A stretch of 64,000 nt of DNA from Homoserinibacter gongjuensis (GTDB lineage: Bacteria > Actinomycetota > Actinomycetes > Actinomycetales > Microbacteriaceae). Made by a program: the position numbers and the translations under genes. The stretch is taken from positions 1,178,001 through 1,242,000 of the forward strand of contig NZ_BSVA01000001.1 of NCBI RefSeq assembly GCF_030161875.1, given 5' to 3'. Shown here piece by piece: positions 7,752 through 16,304 of this stretch. The notes under the pieces are model-generated. The model did not search any database, was not told the origin of the DNA, and saw only the letters and a program-made list of their open reading frames with translations. Each line of letters starts with the position of its first letter. Position 1 is the first letter of the stretch.

Positions 7752-9788
7752 ATGCCCGTCTCCCTGCGACGTTCCCTTGCGCTCGCCCTCTCCCTCGTCC
7801 TCGGCGTCGCCATGTCGCTCGGTGCGGTGTCCGCCGCGCAGGCGATTCCCGGGCCCGCGCTCAGCGGCCTCACCATCTCGACGGGCTCGCTCAACCCGGG
7901 CTTCAGCTCCGGGGTGACGAACTACGACGTGACGGTACCCTTCGAGGTCACCTCGTTCTCCTTCACGCCCACGGCGGCCGACGCGAGCTCGACCCTGAGC
8001 GTCTGGGACGGCAACGGAAACGTCGCCCCCGCGAGTGGGACCGCCGTGAACGCGATCCTGCGCCTCGGCGCGAACAGCTTCTTCATCACGGTGACCGATG
8101 CGTCGGCGGCATCCACGCAGTACTCGATCACGGTGACGCGGTCGGCACCGCCTGCACCGGCGTACGATCCGCGGCTCAGCAGCCTCACCGTCAGCGCGGG
8201 CATCCTCAGCCCCGTCTTCGACCCCGCCGTCACGAGCTACTCGGTGGCCGTGCCGTACGCCACGAACAGCATCACCCTGAGCGCCACCTCGAGCGACGCC
8301 GTGACGATCGCCAACCCGAGCCGCCCCATGACGGGTGGCACGAGCTTCCTGCAGGTGGGTGGCAACCTCCTGCAGGTGACGGTCACCGCCGTCGACGGCA
8401 CGACGACCCGCACCTACGACGTGTTCGTGACGCGCGACTCCGCGCCGACCGCGAACGTCGACCTCGATGTGCTCGCTCTCTCGGCGGGCACGCTCACCCC
8501 CGCGTTCGACCCCGCGGTCACCACGTACACCGCGACGGTGCCGTACGCGGTGCGCTCGCTGCAGATCACCGCATCCCCGGCGGATGTCGCCAACGACATG
8601 ACGATCAACAACCTGCCGATGGCCGACGGCGTGGCCGCCACGGTCACGGTGAACTACAACGGCGGCAGCGGCTACGCCATCCGGGTCGTCGCGGCCAACG
8701 GTGCGGAGAAGAGCTACTCCGTGCAGATCACGCGGGATCCGCCCTCGACCGACGCCGACCTGACGGGCCTCTCGCTCTCGGAGGGCACGCTCTCGCCCGT
8801 GTTCGCGAACGTCGAGACCGCCTACACGGCGACCGTGCCGTACCTCACGACCGCGGTCACCGTGACGCCGACCGTGGCCGACATCACGGCCATCGCCCGC
8901 GTCAACGGCCATGACGTCGTCTCGGGCACCCCGTCGCAGGCGGTCGCGCTGAGCGTCGGGGCGAACGCCATCGTGGTCGAGGTGACAGCCGAAGACGGCG
9001 TCACCACGACCTCCCGTACCGTCACCGTGACACGCGAGGCTCCCGAACTGCGGCTGAGCGACCTGACCGTGTCGGACGGGGCGCTCTCGCCCGCCTTCGA
9101 CGCCGATACGGCCGCCTACACGCTGACGGTGCCGTACCTCGTCACGTCGCTCGACGTGACCGCGACCGCGTTCGAGTCGGCCTGGGGCCTCACGATCGAC
9201 GGTGACGCGGGCGGCTTCGCAAGCATCCCCCTGGCGGTCGGTACGCACACCGTCACCGTCACCGTGACGGCGCTCTACGGCGAGTCGCTCGACTACACGA
9301 TCGAGGTGACGCGCGAGGTGGCGCCGACGCCGCAGCTCGCGTTCACGACCGGTCTCACGGCCGGGCAGTCCGCAGGCAACGCGCCCATCGTCGTCTCGGG
9401 CGCAGACCTGCTGCCGGGCGGCGCCGCGACCCTCACGATGCACTCGACGCCTGTCGTGCTGACGACCGCACTCGTGCCGGGTTCGGCGGCCGTCACCCTC
9501 AGCGCGCACCTTCCGGCGAGCGTGCCCGCGGGTGCGCACCGTGTGGTGTTCGACACCTTTGCGCAGGACGGCACGCCCGTGAGCGCCACGATCTGGTTCA
9601 CCGTGCTGCGTGACGGCACGATCGGCGCCGTGTCGCTCGCCGGCCCCGTGGCCTACACCGAGGCGGCGCTCGCAGCGACCGGCGTCGACGCGGCGTCGGA
9701 CGCGACATCCGCTCTGCTGCTCGTGCTGCTCGGCGGCGGCCTGATCGCCCTGGGCCGCAGCGCCCGTCGCCGCGCACGCCGCGCATAG
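7752..9788 (+). CDS. Wall-anchored surface protein with cadherin-like beta-sandwich repeats
   Basis: The 678-residue protein has a signal peptide (cleavage near AQAIP, about residue 33), five cadherin-like beta-sandwich (PF12733-type) repeats starting near residues 37, 140, 237, 336 and 434 (for example LSGLTISTGSLNPGF and LSDLTVSDGALSPAF), and one further Ig-like domain. The C-terminus has LAATG (640-644), a hydrophobic stretch and an Arg-rich tail. LAATG is the form of sorting signal used by class E sortases in high-GC Gram-positives. The protein is therefore probably covalently attached to peptidoglycan and may act in adhesion. No sortase gene is in the window. Confidence 0.8.
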   Translation: MPVSLRRSLALALSLVLGVAMSLGAVSAAQAIPGPALSGLTISTGSLNPGFSSGVTNYDVTVPFEVTSFSFTPTAADASSTLSVWDGNGNVAPASGTAVNAILRLGANSFFITVTDASAASTQYSITVTRSAPPAPAYDPRLSSLTVSAGILSPVFDPAVTSYSVAVPYATNSITLSATSSDAVTIANPSRPMTGGTSFLQVGGNLLQVTVTAVDGTTTRTYDVFVTRDSAPTANVDLDVLALSAGTLTPAFDPAVTTYTATVPYAVRSLQITASPADVANDMTINNLPMADGVAATVTVNYNGGSGYAIRVVAANGAEKSYSVQITRDPPSTDADLTGLSLSEGTLSPVFANVETAYTATVPYLTTAVTVTPTVADITAIARVNGHDVVSGTPSQAVALSVGANAIVVEVTAEDGVTTTSRTVTVTREAPELRLSDLTVSDGALSPAFDADTAAYTLTVPYLVTSLDVTATAFESAWGLTIDGDAGGFASIPLAVGTHTVTVTVTALYGESLDYTIEVTREVAPTPQLAFTTGLTAGQSAGNAPIVVSGADLLPGGAATLTMHSTPVVLTTALVPGSAAVTLSAHLPASVPAGAHRVVFDTFAQDGTPVSATIWFTVLRDGTIGAVSLAGPVAYTEAALAATGVDAASDATSALLLVLLGGGLIALGRSARRRARRA

Positions 9789-9792
9789 TCCC

Positions 9793-9848
9793 AGAATCGT
9801 GCGAGTTGGTCGCAACCCTCCCCGGAAGCGACCAACTCGCACGATTCT
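9793..9848. terminator. Long perfect hairpin (family E) after the surface-protein gene
   Basis: Perfect 21-bp arms (9793-9813 and 9828-9848) with a 14-nt loop begin five bases after the stop codon at 9788. No T-run follows, as is common for actinobacterial terminators. The purM promoter lies 40 bases downstream. Confidence 0.6.
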
Positions 9849-9887
9849 CGGCCCCCAGGTGGGGTCGGAGCCGGATGCGGTGCCCGG

Positions 9888-9893
9888 TACGCT
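9888..9893 (+). promoter_or_regulatory. -10 box of leaderless purM promoter
   Basis: TACGCT exactly six bases before the GTG start at 9900. Confidence 0.5.
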
Positions 9894-9899
9894 GGGCGG

Positions 9900-11075
9900 G
9901 TGACGAGCGCCTCCGCATCCGGTTCCGCCGCATCCGAATCGGCCGCATCCTCCTCGGCCGCATCCGAATCGGCCGGCCACGGCGACGCGAGCTACGCGGC
10001 CGCCGGCGTCGACACCGCAGCGGGTGATCGCGCGGTCGAGCTCATGAAGGCATCGGTCGCGCGCACGCACGGACCCGACGTGCTGGGCGGCGTGGGCGGC
10101 TTCGCGGGACTCTTCGACGCATCCGCTCTCACGGGCTACCGGCGACCGCTGCTCGCGACGAGCACCGACGGCGTGGGCACCAAGATCGCACTCGCGCTCG
10201 CCGTCGACAAGCACGACACGATCGGCCAGGACCTCGTGGCGATGGTCGTCGACGACATCGTCGTGGTGGGCGCGAAGCCGCTCTTCATGACCGACTACAT
10301 CGCGACCGGCAAGGTGCACCCCGAGCGCATCGCGACCCTCGTGGCGGGCGTCGCCCGCGCGTGCGAGGCCACCGGCACCGCGCTCGTGGGCGGCGAGACG
10401 GCCGAGCACCCGGGGCTCATGGCGCCCGACGACTACGACATCGCGGGTGCCGCGGTCGGCGTGGTCGAAGCGGATGCCGTGCTCGGTCCCGAGAGCGTGC
10501 AGCACGGCGACGTCGTGGTGGCGATCGCGAGCTCGGGCCTGCACAGCAACGGCTTCTCGCTCGTGCGGCACATCCTCGAGAAGCGCGGGCTGGCCTACAC
10601 CGATGCATCCGACGAGCTGGGTGGCGTCGTGGGCGAGGTGCTGCTCGAGCCCACGCGGCTCTACACCGCGCCCCTGCTCCGCGTGATCGAGCAGCTGCCG
10701 GGCAGCATCCACGCCCTCAGCCACGTGACCGGCGGCGGCATCGCCGCGAACCTCGCGCGCGTGCTGCCGAGGGGTGCCTGGGTCGAGCTCGACCGCTCCA
10801 CGTGGAGCCCGCAGCCCGTGTTCCGCACGCTCGCCGAGTGGGGCGGGCTGCAGCTGGCCGAGACCGAGTCGACCTGGAACCTCGGCGTGGGCTTCTTCGC
10901 GATCGTGGCCGCGGATGCCGCGAGCTCGGTCACGCACGCCCTCGAAGCCGCGGGACTGCCGGCGTGGGTCGCCGGGCGGGTCTCCACCGCATCCCACGAC
11001 CTGACGGGTTTCGAGCAGGGCGCGAAGGGCGTCGACGGCGGAGCCGTGCGCCTCGTGTCGAGCTACGCCGAGTGA
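9900..11075 (+). CDS. purM: Phosphoribosylformylglycinamidine cyclo-ligase (AIR synthetase)
   Basis: PurM closes FGAM to AIR in purine synthesis. From about residue 31 the protein is canonical: YAAAGVDTAAGDRAVELMK, STDGVGTK, DLVAMVVDDIVVVGAKPLF, GETAEHPG, SGLHSNGFSLVR and HVTGGGIAANL. It is 391 residues, longer than the usual 345-360, because of an N-terminal Ser/Ala run made of repeated SAASES-like units encoded by GCATCC-rich DNA. GTG 9900 is supported by the TACGCT box; a later start would remove the odd tail but would lack a box. PurM stands apart from purC/purD/purF in its own transcript. Confidence 0.95.
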   Translation: MTSASASGSAASESAASSSAASESAGHGDASYAAAGVDTAAGDRAVELMKASVARTHGPDVLGGVGGFAGLFDASALTGYRRPLLATSTDGVGTKIALALAVDKHDTIGQDLVAMVVDDIVVVGAKPLFMTDYIATGKVHPERIATLVAGVARACEATGTALVGGETAEHPGLMAPDDYDIAGAAVGVVEADAVLGPESVQHGDVVVAIASSGLHSNGFSLVRHILEKRGLAYTDASDELGGVVGEVLLEPTRLYTAPLLRVIEQLPGSIHALSHVTGGGIAANLARVLPRGAWVELDRSTWSPQPVFRTLAEWGGLQLAETESTWNLGVGFFAIVAADAASSVTHALEAAGLPAWVAGRVSTASHDLTGFEQGAKGVDGGAVRLVSSYAE

Positions 11076-11092
11076 GCCGTCTGAGCTGCGTC

Positions 11093-11182
11093 CAAACGCT
11101 GCAGCGTTGGGCGCCGGGCCGCAGTATTGAGCGCCGAGCCGCAGGTGTTGCGGGCGCGCAACGGCAAGAGCTACAGCGTTTG
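11093..11182. repeat. Family C inverted repeat, copy 1
   Basis: CAAACGCTGCAGC (11093-11105) pairs with GCTACAGCGTTTG (11170-11182) with one mismatch around a 64-nt interior. It lies between the convergent purM and DUF3073 genes. A second copy with the same arms lies at 19587-19656. Confidence 0.7.
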
Positions 11183-11226
11183 CCACTCGGGTCGCGACGG
11201 CATCGGGCCCGCGTGTTCCACGCCGG

Positions 11227-11436
11227 TCAGGCGGTCTTGACGGTGCCCTCGTCGAGATCGTCGCCGTCGTCGTCACCGTAGGTGTCGGTGTACTCCGGCC
11301 ACTTGTCGAGGTCTTCCTCGAGGCGCGGGTTGCCCGCGAGTTCGCGTTCGAGCGCGTTGTAGTTGGTGTCCGGGCTGAAGTACTTCAGCTCCCGGGCGAC
11401 CTTGGTGTGCTTTGCCTTCTGACGGCCGCGCCCCAT
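11227..11436 (-). CDS. DUF3073 family protein
   Basis: The 69-residue product begins MGRGRQKAKHTKVARELKYFSPDTNYNALERELAG and has an acidic C-terminus (TYGDDDGDDLDEGTVKTA), the typical form of the actinobacterial DUF3073 family, whose function is unknown. ATG 11436 gives the conserved N-terminus; a GAGGGGG ribosome site lies upstream, so this gene is leadered. It converges on purM, a neighbourhood often seen in Actinobacteria. Confidence 0.85.
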   Translation of the reverse strand: MGRGRQKAKHTKVARELKYFSPDTNYNALERELAGNPRLEEDLDKWPEYTDTYGDDDGDDLDEGTVKTA

Positions 11437-11535
11437 GCGTGACCCCCTCGTTTCAGAGCTGCTCAAGTTGACGGGAAAAACTCCGGGGAGTCTATCATGC
11501 GCGCGCCTTCAGGCCCGGGTCGCGCACCGGATGCC

Positions 11536-11925
11536 TCACTCGCTCGCCGAGCGTCGTGACGCCTTCCGTGCCCGCCGCTCGGCGAGCTTCGCTGCGGCCG
11601 CCTTCGCCGCCCGGGTGGCCTTCTCGTTGGCCTTCCGCGCCCCCTCGAACTCGCTGCCGAGCACGGCGAGCCCGCCGAGCGCGACGAGCGTGCCGGGGCC
11701 CGGGAGGGGCATCAGCACGACGCCCAAGGCAACGGTCGCACCGCCGGTCACGCCGACCGCGGTGCGGTAGGCGCGATCCGCGGCCGGTCGGGAGCGGATG
11801 CCTTCCCGCGCCCGCCCCGCGGCACGTTTGCTGCTCGCGAAAGCGGCACCCACCATCCGTCCCGCCGCTGAGGCAGCGGACGACGGGGCGCCGGCGAGGT
11901 CGTCGGGTTCGGGCATCACGGACAT
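11536..11925 (-). CDS. PGPGW-domain membrane protein (TIGR02611-like)
   Basis: The 129-residue product has a membrane segment of about 40 residues, TAVGVTGGATVALGVVLMPL followed by PGPGTLVALGGLAVLG, which contains the PGPG motif of the PGPGW/TIGR02611 family. The rest is a basic, Ala-rich, helical tail (ARKANEKATRAAKAAAAKLAERR). The function is unknown. ATG 11925 is six bases after a TACCCT box and is probably leaderless. Confidence 0.7.
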   Translation of the reverse strand: MSVMPEPDDLAGAPSSAASAAGRMVGAAFASSKRAAGRAREGIRSRPAADRAYRTAVGVTGGATVALGVVLMPLPGPGTLVALGGLAVLGSEFEGARKANEKATRAAKAAAAKLAERRARKASRRSASE

Positions 11926-11931
11926 GCCGCC

Positions 11932-11937
11932 AGGGTA
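11932..11937 (-). promoter_or_regulatory. -10 box of leaderless PGPGW-gene promoter
   Basis: TACCCT on the minus strand, six bases before ATG 11925. Confidence 0.45.
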
Positions 11938-11983
11938 GGGGCGGCGGCTGAAGATCGCCTGCCCGCATCCGAGCGCCGCCGGG

Positions 11984-11989
11984 TAACGT
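11984..11989 (+). promoter_or_regulatory. -10 box of leaderless monooxygenase promoter
   Basis: TAACGT seven bases before GTG 11997. Confidence 0.4.
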
Positions 11990-11996
11990 GGGGCGG

Positions 11997-13094
11997 GTGA
12001 CCGAGCGGCCGACCGACACCTCTGTGGTGATCGTCGGTGCCGGTCAGGCGGGTCTGTCGGTGGCGTACTTCCTGCGCCGACTCGGGCTCGACCCGGGCAA
12101 CGACTTCGTGGTGCTCGATCGCGGGCCGGGCCCCGGGGTGCCTGGCAGTTCCGCTGGGAGGCGCTGCGGCTCGGCTCCGCGCACCGCGTGAACGACCTGC
12201 CCGGTATGGACGAGCTCGGCCTCAGCTTCGACACGGCCGACCGCACGCTGCCGGCGCGCGAGGTGATCGCCGACTACTACGGCCGCTATGAGCAGCACTT
12301 CGGGCTGAAGGTCGTGCGCCCCGCCGACGTCACGCGCGTGAAGGCCACCCTCGACGGCTTCGAGGTGACCTTCGACGACGAGTACGGCGATCAGACCTTC
12401 TCCACGCAGATCCTCGTCAACGCGACCGGCACGTGGGGCGCCCCGTTCGTGCCGTGGTATCCGGGCATGAACGAGTTCCAGGGTCGCCAGCTGCACACCG
12501 TCGACTACACGGATGCCGAGAGCCTGCGCGGCAACGACGTCGTGATCGTCGGAGGGGGCACGAGCGCGATCGGCTTCCTCATGGAGCTCGAGGGGTCGCC
12601 GGCAGTCTCACGTGGGTGACGCGGCGGCCGCTCGAGTTCCTCGAGGAGCAGGAGCTCAATATCGAGGGCGGCACGCGCGCGGTCGCGCTGCAGGACGCCG
12701 CGGCACGCGAGGGCGGGCGCTGCCGTCGATCGTGTCGACCACGGGGGTGCCGCGCACCCGCCGCATCCAGTCGGCCATCGAGCGCGGACTGCTCACCCCG
12801 AAGCCCATGTTCGAGCGCGTCGAGCCCGACGGGGTGCGCTGGGCCGACGGCACGTTCCAGCACGCCGACGTCATCATCTGGGCCACCGGGTTCCGACCCG
12901 AACTGCGGCACCTCGCTCCACTCAAGCTGCGCGAGCAGGCCGGCGGGGTGACCGTCGAGGCGGGCGCGGCGTACCGCAACGCCAACGTGTTCTTCGCGGG
13001 GTACGGGCCCACGGCATCCACGATCGGCGCGAATCGCGCGGGCCGCACGATCGCGCGGCAGATCGTGGCGGCGCTCAGCGCGCTGGGCTACTGA
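11997..13094 (+). CDS. Flavin-dependent monooxygenase, CzcO/FMO-like (three apparent frameshifts)
   Basis: Read across frames the protein is continuous: TSVVIVGAGQAGLSVAYFLRR (FAD-binding GxGxxG), then RWEALRLGSAHRVNDLPGMDE and EVIADYYGRYEQHFGLKV, a second dinucleotide fold DVVIVGGGTSAIGFL, and the C-terminal IIWATGFRPELRHLAPLKL and ANVFFAGYGPTASTIGANRAG. This order is that of CzcO-type flavoprotein monooxygenases. Shifts occur near 12140, 12600 and 12715, each next to a G run or GC-rich stretch, so sequencing error is likely. The total of about 366 residues is normal. Substrate unknown. Start GTG 11997 follows the leaderless pattern. Confidence 0.75.
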
Positions 13095-13137
13095 CGCACC
13101 GACGAGGTGGCTCAGGAGCGGCCATCGGCGGCGCTCG

Positions 13138-15040
13138 TCAACCGGCTGGGTTGCGCAGCGCCTCGAGCACCACGATCGAGGCGGCCGCCGACCAGGCCTG
13201 CGGGCGGCACGCGGCCGGGTACGGCACCGGACGCGGAACCTCGGATGCGGCATCGCCGCCGTGCAGTTCGGGCATGCGGTAGTCGAAGGCGGCGGCGGCA
13301 CGCAGCAGCCCCTCCGAGAGTCGCCGGGCCTCGTCGCGGAAGCCGTCGCGATGCAGTCCGCGGATGGCGATGGCCGTGTCGTGCGCCCAGATGCTTCCGC
13401 CGTGATACGACAGCGGCCAGTAACCCCTGAGCCGGTTGCCAGGGTGCGGATGCCGTAGCCCGCGTCGAGGCGCGGCGAGACCAGCCGCGCGGCCACGAGC
13501 CGCGCCTCCGCGTCGTCGAGCAGGCCGGTGCCGAGCAGGTGGCCGATGTTGCTCGTGAGCGAGTCGACCGGGCGCTTCCGGGCGTCGAGTGCGATCGCGG
13601 GGTAGCGGCCGTCGGCATCCGACACCCAGAACGATGCCCGGAACTGCGCGGCGAGCCGCGCCGCCCACGCGCGCCACTGGGCCGCGTCCTCGCCGAACTC
13701 CTCGAGCAGCGCCGCGCCGCGCACCGCCGCCTCATGCGCGTAGGCCTGCACCTCGGCGAGCGCGATGGGCCCGTCGGCGAGCGAGCCGTCCCGCCACTGC
13801 ACGGAGTCGCCAGAGTCCTTCCAGCCCTGGTTCGAGAGGCCGCGCCCTGACTCGTCCACGTACTCGAGCAGCCCGTCGCCGTCGCTGTCGCCGAAGTCGC
13901 GCATCCAGGCGAGCGCGGCGCGCAGGGCCGGCAGCAGCTCGCGCGTCTCGTCGTCGCCGAGTCCGCGCTCGCGGGTGTCGGCGAGCAGGCAGATCCAGAG
14001 GGCCGTCGCGTCGACCGTGCCGTAGTAGTGGGGCGGCAGCTCGACGCCCTCGTCGGGCAGCTCGAGCGTGGCCCGTCGCACCTCGTGGATGATCTTGCCG
14101 GGCTGTTCGGCGGTCGCGGGCACGCGCTCACGGCCCTGCAGTGCGGCCAGTGTACGCAGCGTGCCGTGCGCGATGCCCGTGCCGAGCGGCAGCAGGAAGC
14201 GGGCCGCCCAGATCGAATCGCGCCCGAAGAGCGTGAAGAACCAGGGTGCGCCGGCACCCAGGAACTCGTCGCGCGAACCGACCCGGGTGAGGCGAAGTGC
14301 GTCGAGGTCGCCGAGCGACCGCTCGACCCAGCGCTGCAGGCGGTCGTCGGCGCCCGTGAGCTCGGGGCGGCTCCAGGGGTTGGTGCGGCCGCCGCTGCCA
14401 CGACCGCGAGCCCGTCGTGCACGTCGAGCGCGAGCGAGCGCGAGGCGCTGCCACGCGCGGGCACCGCGACGCCCCAGGTCACCCGGATGCGGGAGCCGTC
14501 GAGCACGATCGTCGCCTCGCGTGCGCGCAGCGTCGCCGATACGGCCGCGTCTCCCCAGACGGCTCCGCCATCCGTGAGCTCCGGCTCGACCCCGTGCGAG
14601 GGCCTGCCGGTCTTCACGACCTCGACCGGCGTGACCTCGGCGTCGAGTTCGACGGTGAGCTCGACCCGCAGCTCGCGCCTCAGACGCGACTCGATCGTGA
14701 GCTCGTGGTCGACGCCGTCACCGCGAACGGTCCGGGTCACGACGAGCCGCACGTCCGGGTCGGCGCCCGCGTCGTCGAGCCCGCGCAGCAGCGAGACGAA
14801 GCGGATGCGGTCGGCCGCGTCCTCGAGGGTCGCGATCGGCTCCGGGGCGGCGCCGTCGACCCGCACGCTCCAGGCGCTCGCGACACGCACATCCGACACG
14901 TAGATGCCGTCGATGGGTGCCGTCATCTCGCCGCCGGACCGCGACCACGCCTGGGCGGGCGCCCGCAGCGCGACCGCCGCGTCGTGCAGGAGCGGCTGCC
15001 GGCCGGTGGCCTTGTGTGCACGCATCCCGACGACCTTCAC
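13138..15040 (-). CDS. Glycogen debranching N-terminal domain plus amylo-alpha-1,6-glucosidase (two apparent frameshifts)
   Basis: Three frames join into one protein of about 634 residues. The N-terminal 230 residues (PIDGIYVSDVRVASAW...) match the N-terminal domain of glycogen-debranching-type glycosidases. The rest is an alpha/alpha barrel: RWVERSLGDLDAL, APWFFTLFGRDSIWAARFLL, PHYYGTVDATALWICLLA, SNQGWKDSGDS, GYWPLSYHGGSIWAHDTAIA and CRPQAWSAAAS. Shifts lie near 14390 and 13430. It probably cleaves alpha-glucosidic bonds of maltodextrin-like sugars in the cytoplasm. It is divergent from a LacI regulator and sugar transporter, which suggests that it processes the imported sugar. The start (GTG 15040 or ATG 15025) is uncertain. 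Confidence 0.8.
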
Positions 15041-15074
15041 TGCTCGTTCCCGCGGTGTGCTGAACCGGACCCGG

Positions 15075-15102
15075 TTGACAGCCCGGGCTCGCCAGGTAAC
15101 AT
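15075..15102 (+). promoter_or_regulatory. Promoter of the lacI-ABC transporter operon
   Basis: TTGACA (15075-15080), 16 bases, TAACAT (15097-15102). The predicted start near 15109 lies just before the palindrome at 15114, so a bound repressor would block it. Confidence 0.6.
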
Positions 15103-15113
15103 AACACCCACAA

Positions 15114-15127
15114 TTTGATCGATCAAA
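15114..15127. promoter_or_regulatory. LacI-family operator, perfect palindrome
   Basis: TTTGATCGATCAAA is a perfect 14-bp dyad with the central CG typical of LacI-family operators. It overlaps the predicted transcript start and lies about 74 bases from the divergent glycosidase start, so one repressor could control both directions. Confidence 0.65.
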
Positions 15128-15146
15128 CCCCGATTCTCGAATCCGG

Positions 15147-15160
15147 TTTGGATCGTTCAA
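15147..15160. promoter_or_regulatory. Second, imperfect LacI-type operator
   Basis: TTTGGATCGTTCAA resembles the first operator with mismatches. Its centre is 33 bp from the first, about three helical turns, which would suit cooperative binding. Confidence 0.45.
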
Positions 15161-15183
15161 GGATCGGGCCAAAGGAGGTCGGT

Positions 15184-16304
15184 GTGGCACAGCTCCCCAC
15201 GGTGGAAGACGTCGCGCGCCTGGCCGGCGTCTCGCGGCAGACGGTCTCGAACGTCATCAACACCCCCGAGATCGTGCGCCCCGAGACGCGCGAGCGCGTC
15301 GAGACCGCCGTGCGCGAACTCGGCTACCGACCGCACGCATCCGCACGGCGCCTCCGCACCCGCACGAGCTCGACGATCGGCATCCGCCTCGACCCGCTGC
15401 CGCGCGGCATCTCGGGCGCGATCCAGGACCGCTTCCTGCACGCGCTCACCGAGCACGCCGCGGAGCGCGGCTTCCGGGTGACGCTGTTCACGGCGCGCGA
15501 CCCCCAGCACGAGATCGAGCAGTACCGCAGCCTGCGCGACGGCGCCGACGTCGACGCCTTCGTGCTCACCTCGACCGTCTCCGACGACCCGCGCATCGAG
15601 TGGCTCGCGCGCGAGCGCATCCCCTTCGTCTCGTTCGGCCGCCCCTGGGGTGCCATGGGAGCCCACGACGTGGGGGATCCCGAACGGCTCTGGGTCGACG
15701 TCGACGGCCGCGCTGGAACGGCGCTCGCCACCCAGCACCTCATCGGCCGGGGCCTCCGGCGCATCGGCTTTCTCGGCTGGCCCGAGGGTTCGGGAACGGG
15801 CGATGATCGTCGTGCCGGCTGGGGCGACGCGATGCGTGCCGGATTCCCCGGCATCGCGGATGCCGAACTCGCCGAGCTCTCGTTCGAGACGGTCGAGGCG
15901 GTCGCCGCCGCGCGCGTGGCCGTCGAGCGGCACCTGGCCGACGGACTCGAGCTCGAGGCCCTCGTCTGCGTCAGCGACTCGGTCGCGCTCGGCGCCATGA
16001 TGGCCGTGCGCGAGGCGGGCCGTCCGCACTTCCCCGTCATGGGTTTCGACAACACCCCGGTCGCGCAGGCGGTGGGCCTCTCGAGCGTCGACCAGCGACT
16101 CGACGAGGTGGCCACGAGCGTTCTCGACCTGCTGCTCGGCGCGACCGGTCGTCGCGTGCTCCCCCACGGGAGCGGAGCGGATCCCCTCGGTCACCGTCTC
16201 GTGACCCCCAGCTTGTCGTGCGCCGGTCGAGTCACCTGGCGCCCGTCGAGGAAGCCGACGGCACCTCGCCCGGCGATCACATCAGAGAAAAGGAAGAGCA
16301 ATGA
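15184..16304 (+). CDS. LacI-family transcriptional regulator (apparent C-terminal frameshift)
   Basis: The N-terminus VAQLPTVEDVARLAGVSRQTVSNVIN is a LacI helix-turn-helix with hinge RPHASARRLRTRTSSTIGI, followed by a periplasmic-binding-protein-like sugar domain (residues 62-330). GTG 15184 is set by a near-perfect AAAGGAGGT ribosome site (15171-15179). Near 16208 the frame shifts in a C run; one extra C restores the ending LVVRRSSHLAPVEEAD and a stop at 16302-16304 overlapping the ATG of the next gene (ATGA). It probably represses this ABC operon and the divergent glycosidase until the sugar binds. Confidence 0.88.

Noticed and set aside
7287..11276. Long minus-strand open frame of 1,329 codons over the surface-protein and purM genes
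   Set aside because: It is a shadow frame of high-GC coding DNA: its translation is Arg/Gly/His-rich with no domain, while the plus strand has clear proteins.
13138..15040. Three separate ORFs for the glycosidase region
   Set aside because: Joined in order they give one glycogen-debranching-type protein of normal size; separate proteins would each be truncated.
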